Below are positions 56,322 through 56,473 of a stretch of 56,473 nt of DNA, one piece after another. Every line of letters begins with the position of its first letter. Positions within the stretch are counted from its first letter, which is position 1. The position numbers and the translations under genes are program-made. Origin of the DNA: Verrucomicrobiia bacterium (lineage in GTDB: Bacteria > Verrucomicrobiota > Verrucomicrobiia > Limisphaerales > UBA11358); contig JARLJW010000047.1 in NCBI GenBank assembly GCA_031290985.1, forward strand, positions 1-56,473, in the 5' to 3' direction. The notes below the pieces were generated by a model that did not search any database, was not told where the DNA came from, and worked only from the letters and a program-made list of their open reading frames with translations.

Positions 56322-56473
56322 GAAACGATCGACGTCGAGGCGAAACTGCACGAACGCCAGGCGCATACGATTCTGCTGGACGGCGACAATGTGCGCCACG
56401 GCCTCAACAAGGATCTCGGCTTCACCGACGCCGACCGCGTCGAGAACATAAGGCGCATCGGCGAGGTCGCGAA
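56322..56473 (+). pseudogene. cysC: CysC (adenylylsulfate kinase) fragment running off the window
   Basis: The frame [20 protein letters not shown] followed by [16 protein letters not shown] matches APS kinase exactly in pattern. Upstream, where the P-loop GLSGSGKST should be, the sequence is unrelated ([17 protein letters not shown]), so the N-terminal third is missing. It begins abruptly near 56322. Chimeric junction or deletion. Right end is cut by the window. Confidence 0.65.

Overview
The window looks like an environmental, GC-rich Verrucomicrobiota chromosome fragment (Pedosphaera/Limisphaera-like is my guess). The basis is the C-terminal VPDGGST sorting motif, many PAS-rich hybrid kinases with orphan receivers, YXWGXW and HYDIN-type secreted proteins, and large families of intergenic repeats. 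The last ~2.7 kb is different in character and resembles an alphaproteobacterium (methylotrophic Rhizobiales is a guess). No rRNA genes and no CRISPR array were seen. One tRNA-Tyr is present.

Layout. (1) 1-0.8 kb: accessory debris, with a partial ORF at the edge, a HEPN-domain gene and an N-terminal remnant of a DNA methyltransferase. (2) 1-34 kb: a coherent block of envelope, stress and signalling genes. It holds an HDOD protein, Thivi_2564-type, CsbD, lmo0937-type and BON-domain stress proteins, YXWGXW and ice-binding/HYDIN secreted proteins, lipoproteins, a VPDGGST-CTERM protein, a type III polyketide synthase operon, four histidine kinases, a pseudo-kinase and five response regulators. 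(3) 34.3-39.5 kb: tRNA-Tyr, a truncated tyrosine recombinase, a membrane protein, a fragment resembling a MobF relaxase and repeat-riddled small genes, which together read as a decayed mobile element. (4) 39.9-53.3 kb: about twenty small, mostly unrelated genes, almost all on the + strand, separated by mosaics of repeats and attC-like stem sequences, i.e. an integron-cassette-like array with no visible intI. (5) 53.8-56.5 kb: a SpoU/TrmJ-type methyltransferase, a beta-hydroxyacid-dehydrogenase-like oxidoreductase, and fragments of a glycosyltransferase and of CysC, probably from another genome or a chimeric assembly.

The most interesting signal is a palindromic element, GGGTTACACCCCATGG in gene orientation, found about sixteen times between 2.4 and 33.7 kb and not noticed elsewhere. 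Fifteen copies point toward a start codon, mostly 33-107 nt away. They precede stress proteins, secreted proteins, lipoproteins, receivers, kinase operons and the PKS operon. I infer a clustered, co-regulated envelope-stress/signalling regulon with an unknown regulator. The second candidate system is the cassette array with bulged-stem attC-like sites overlapping stop codons.
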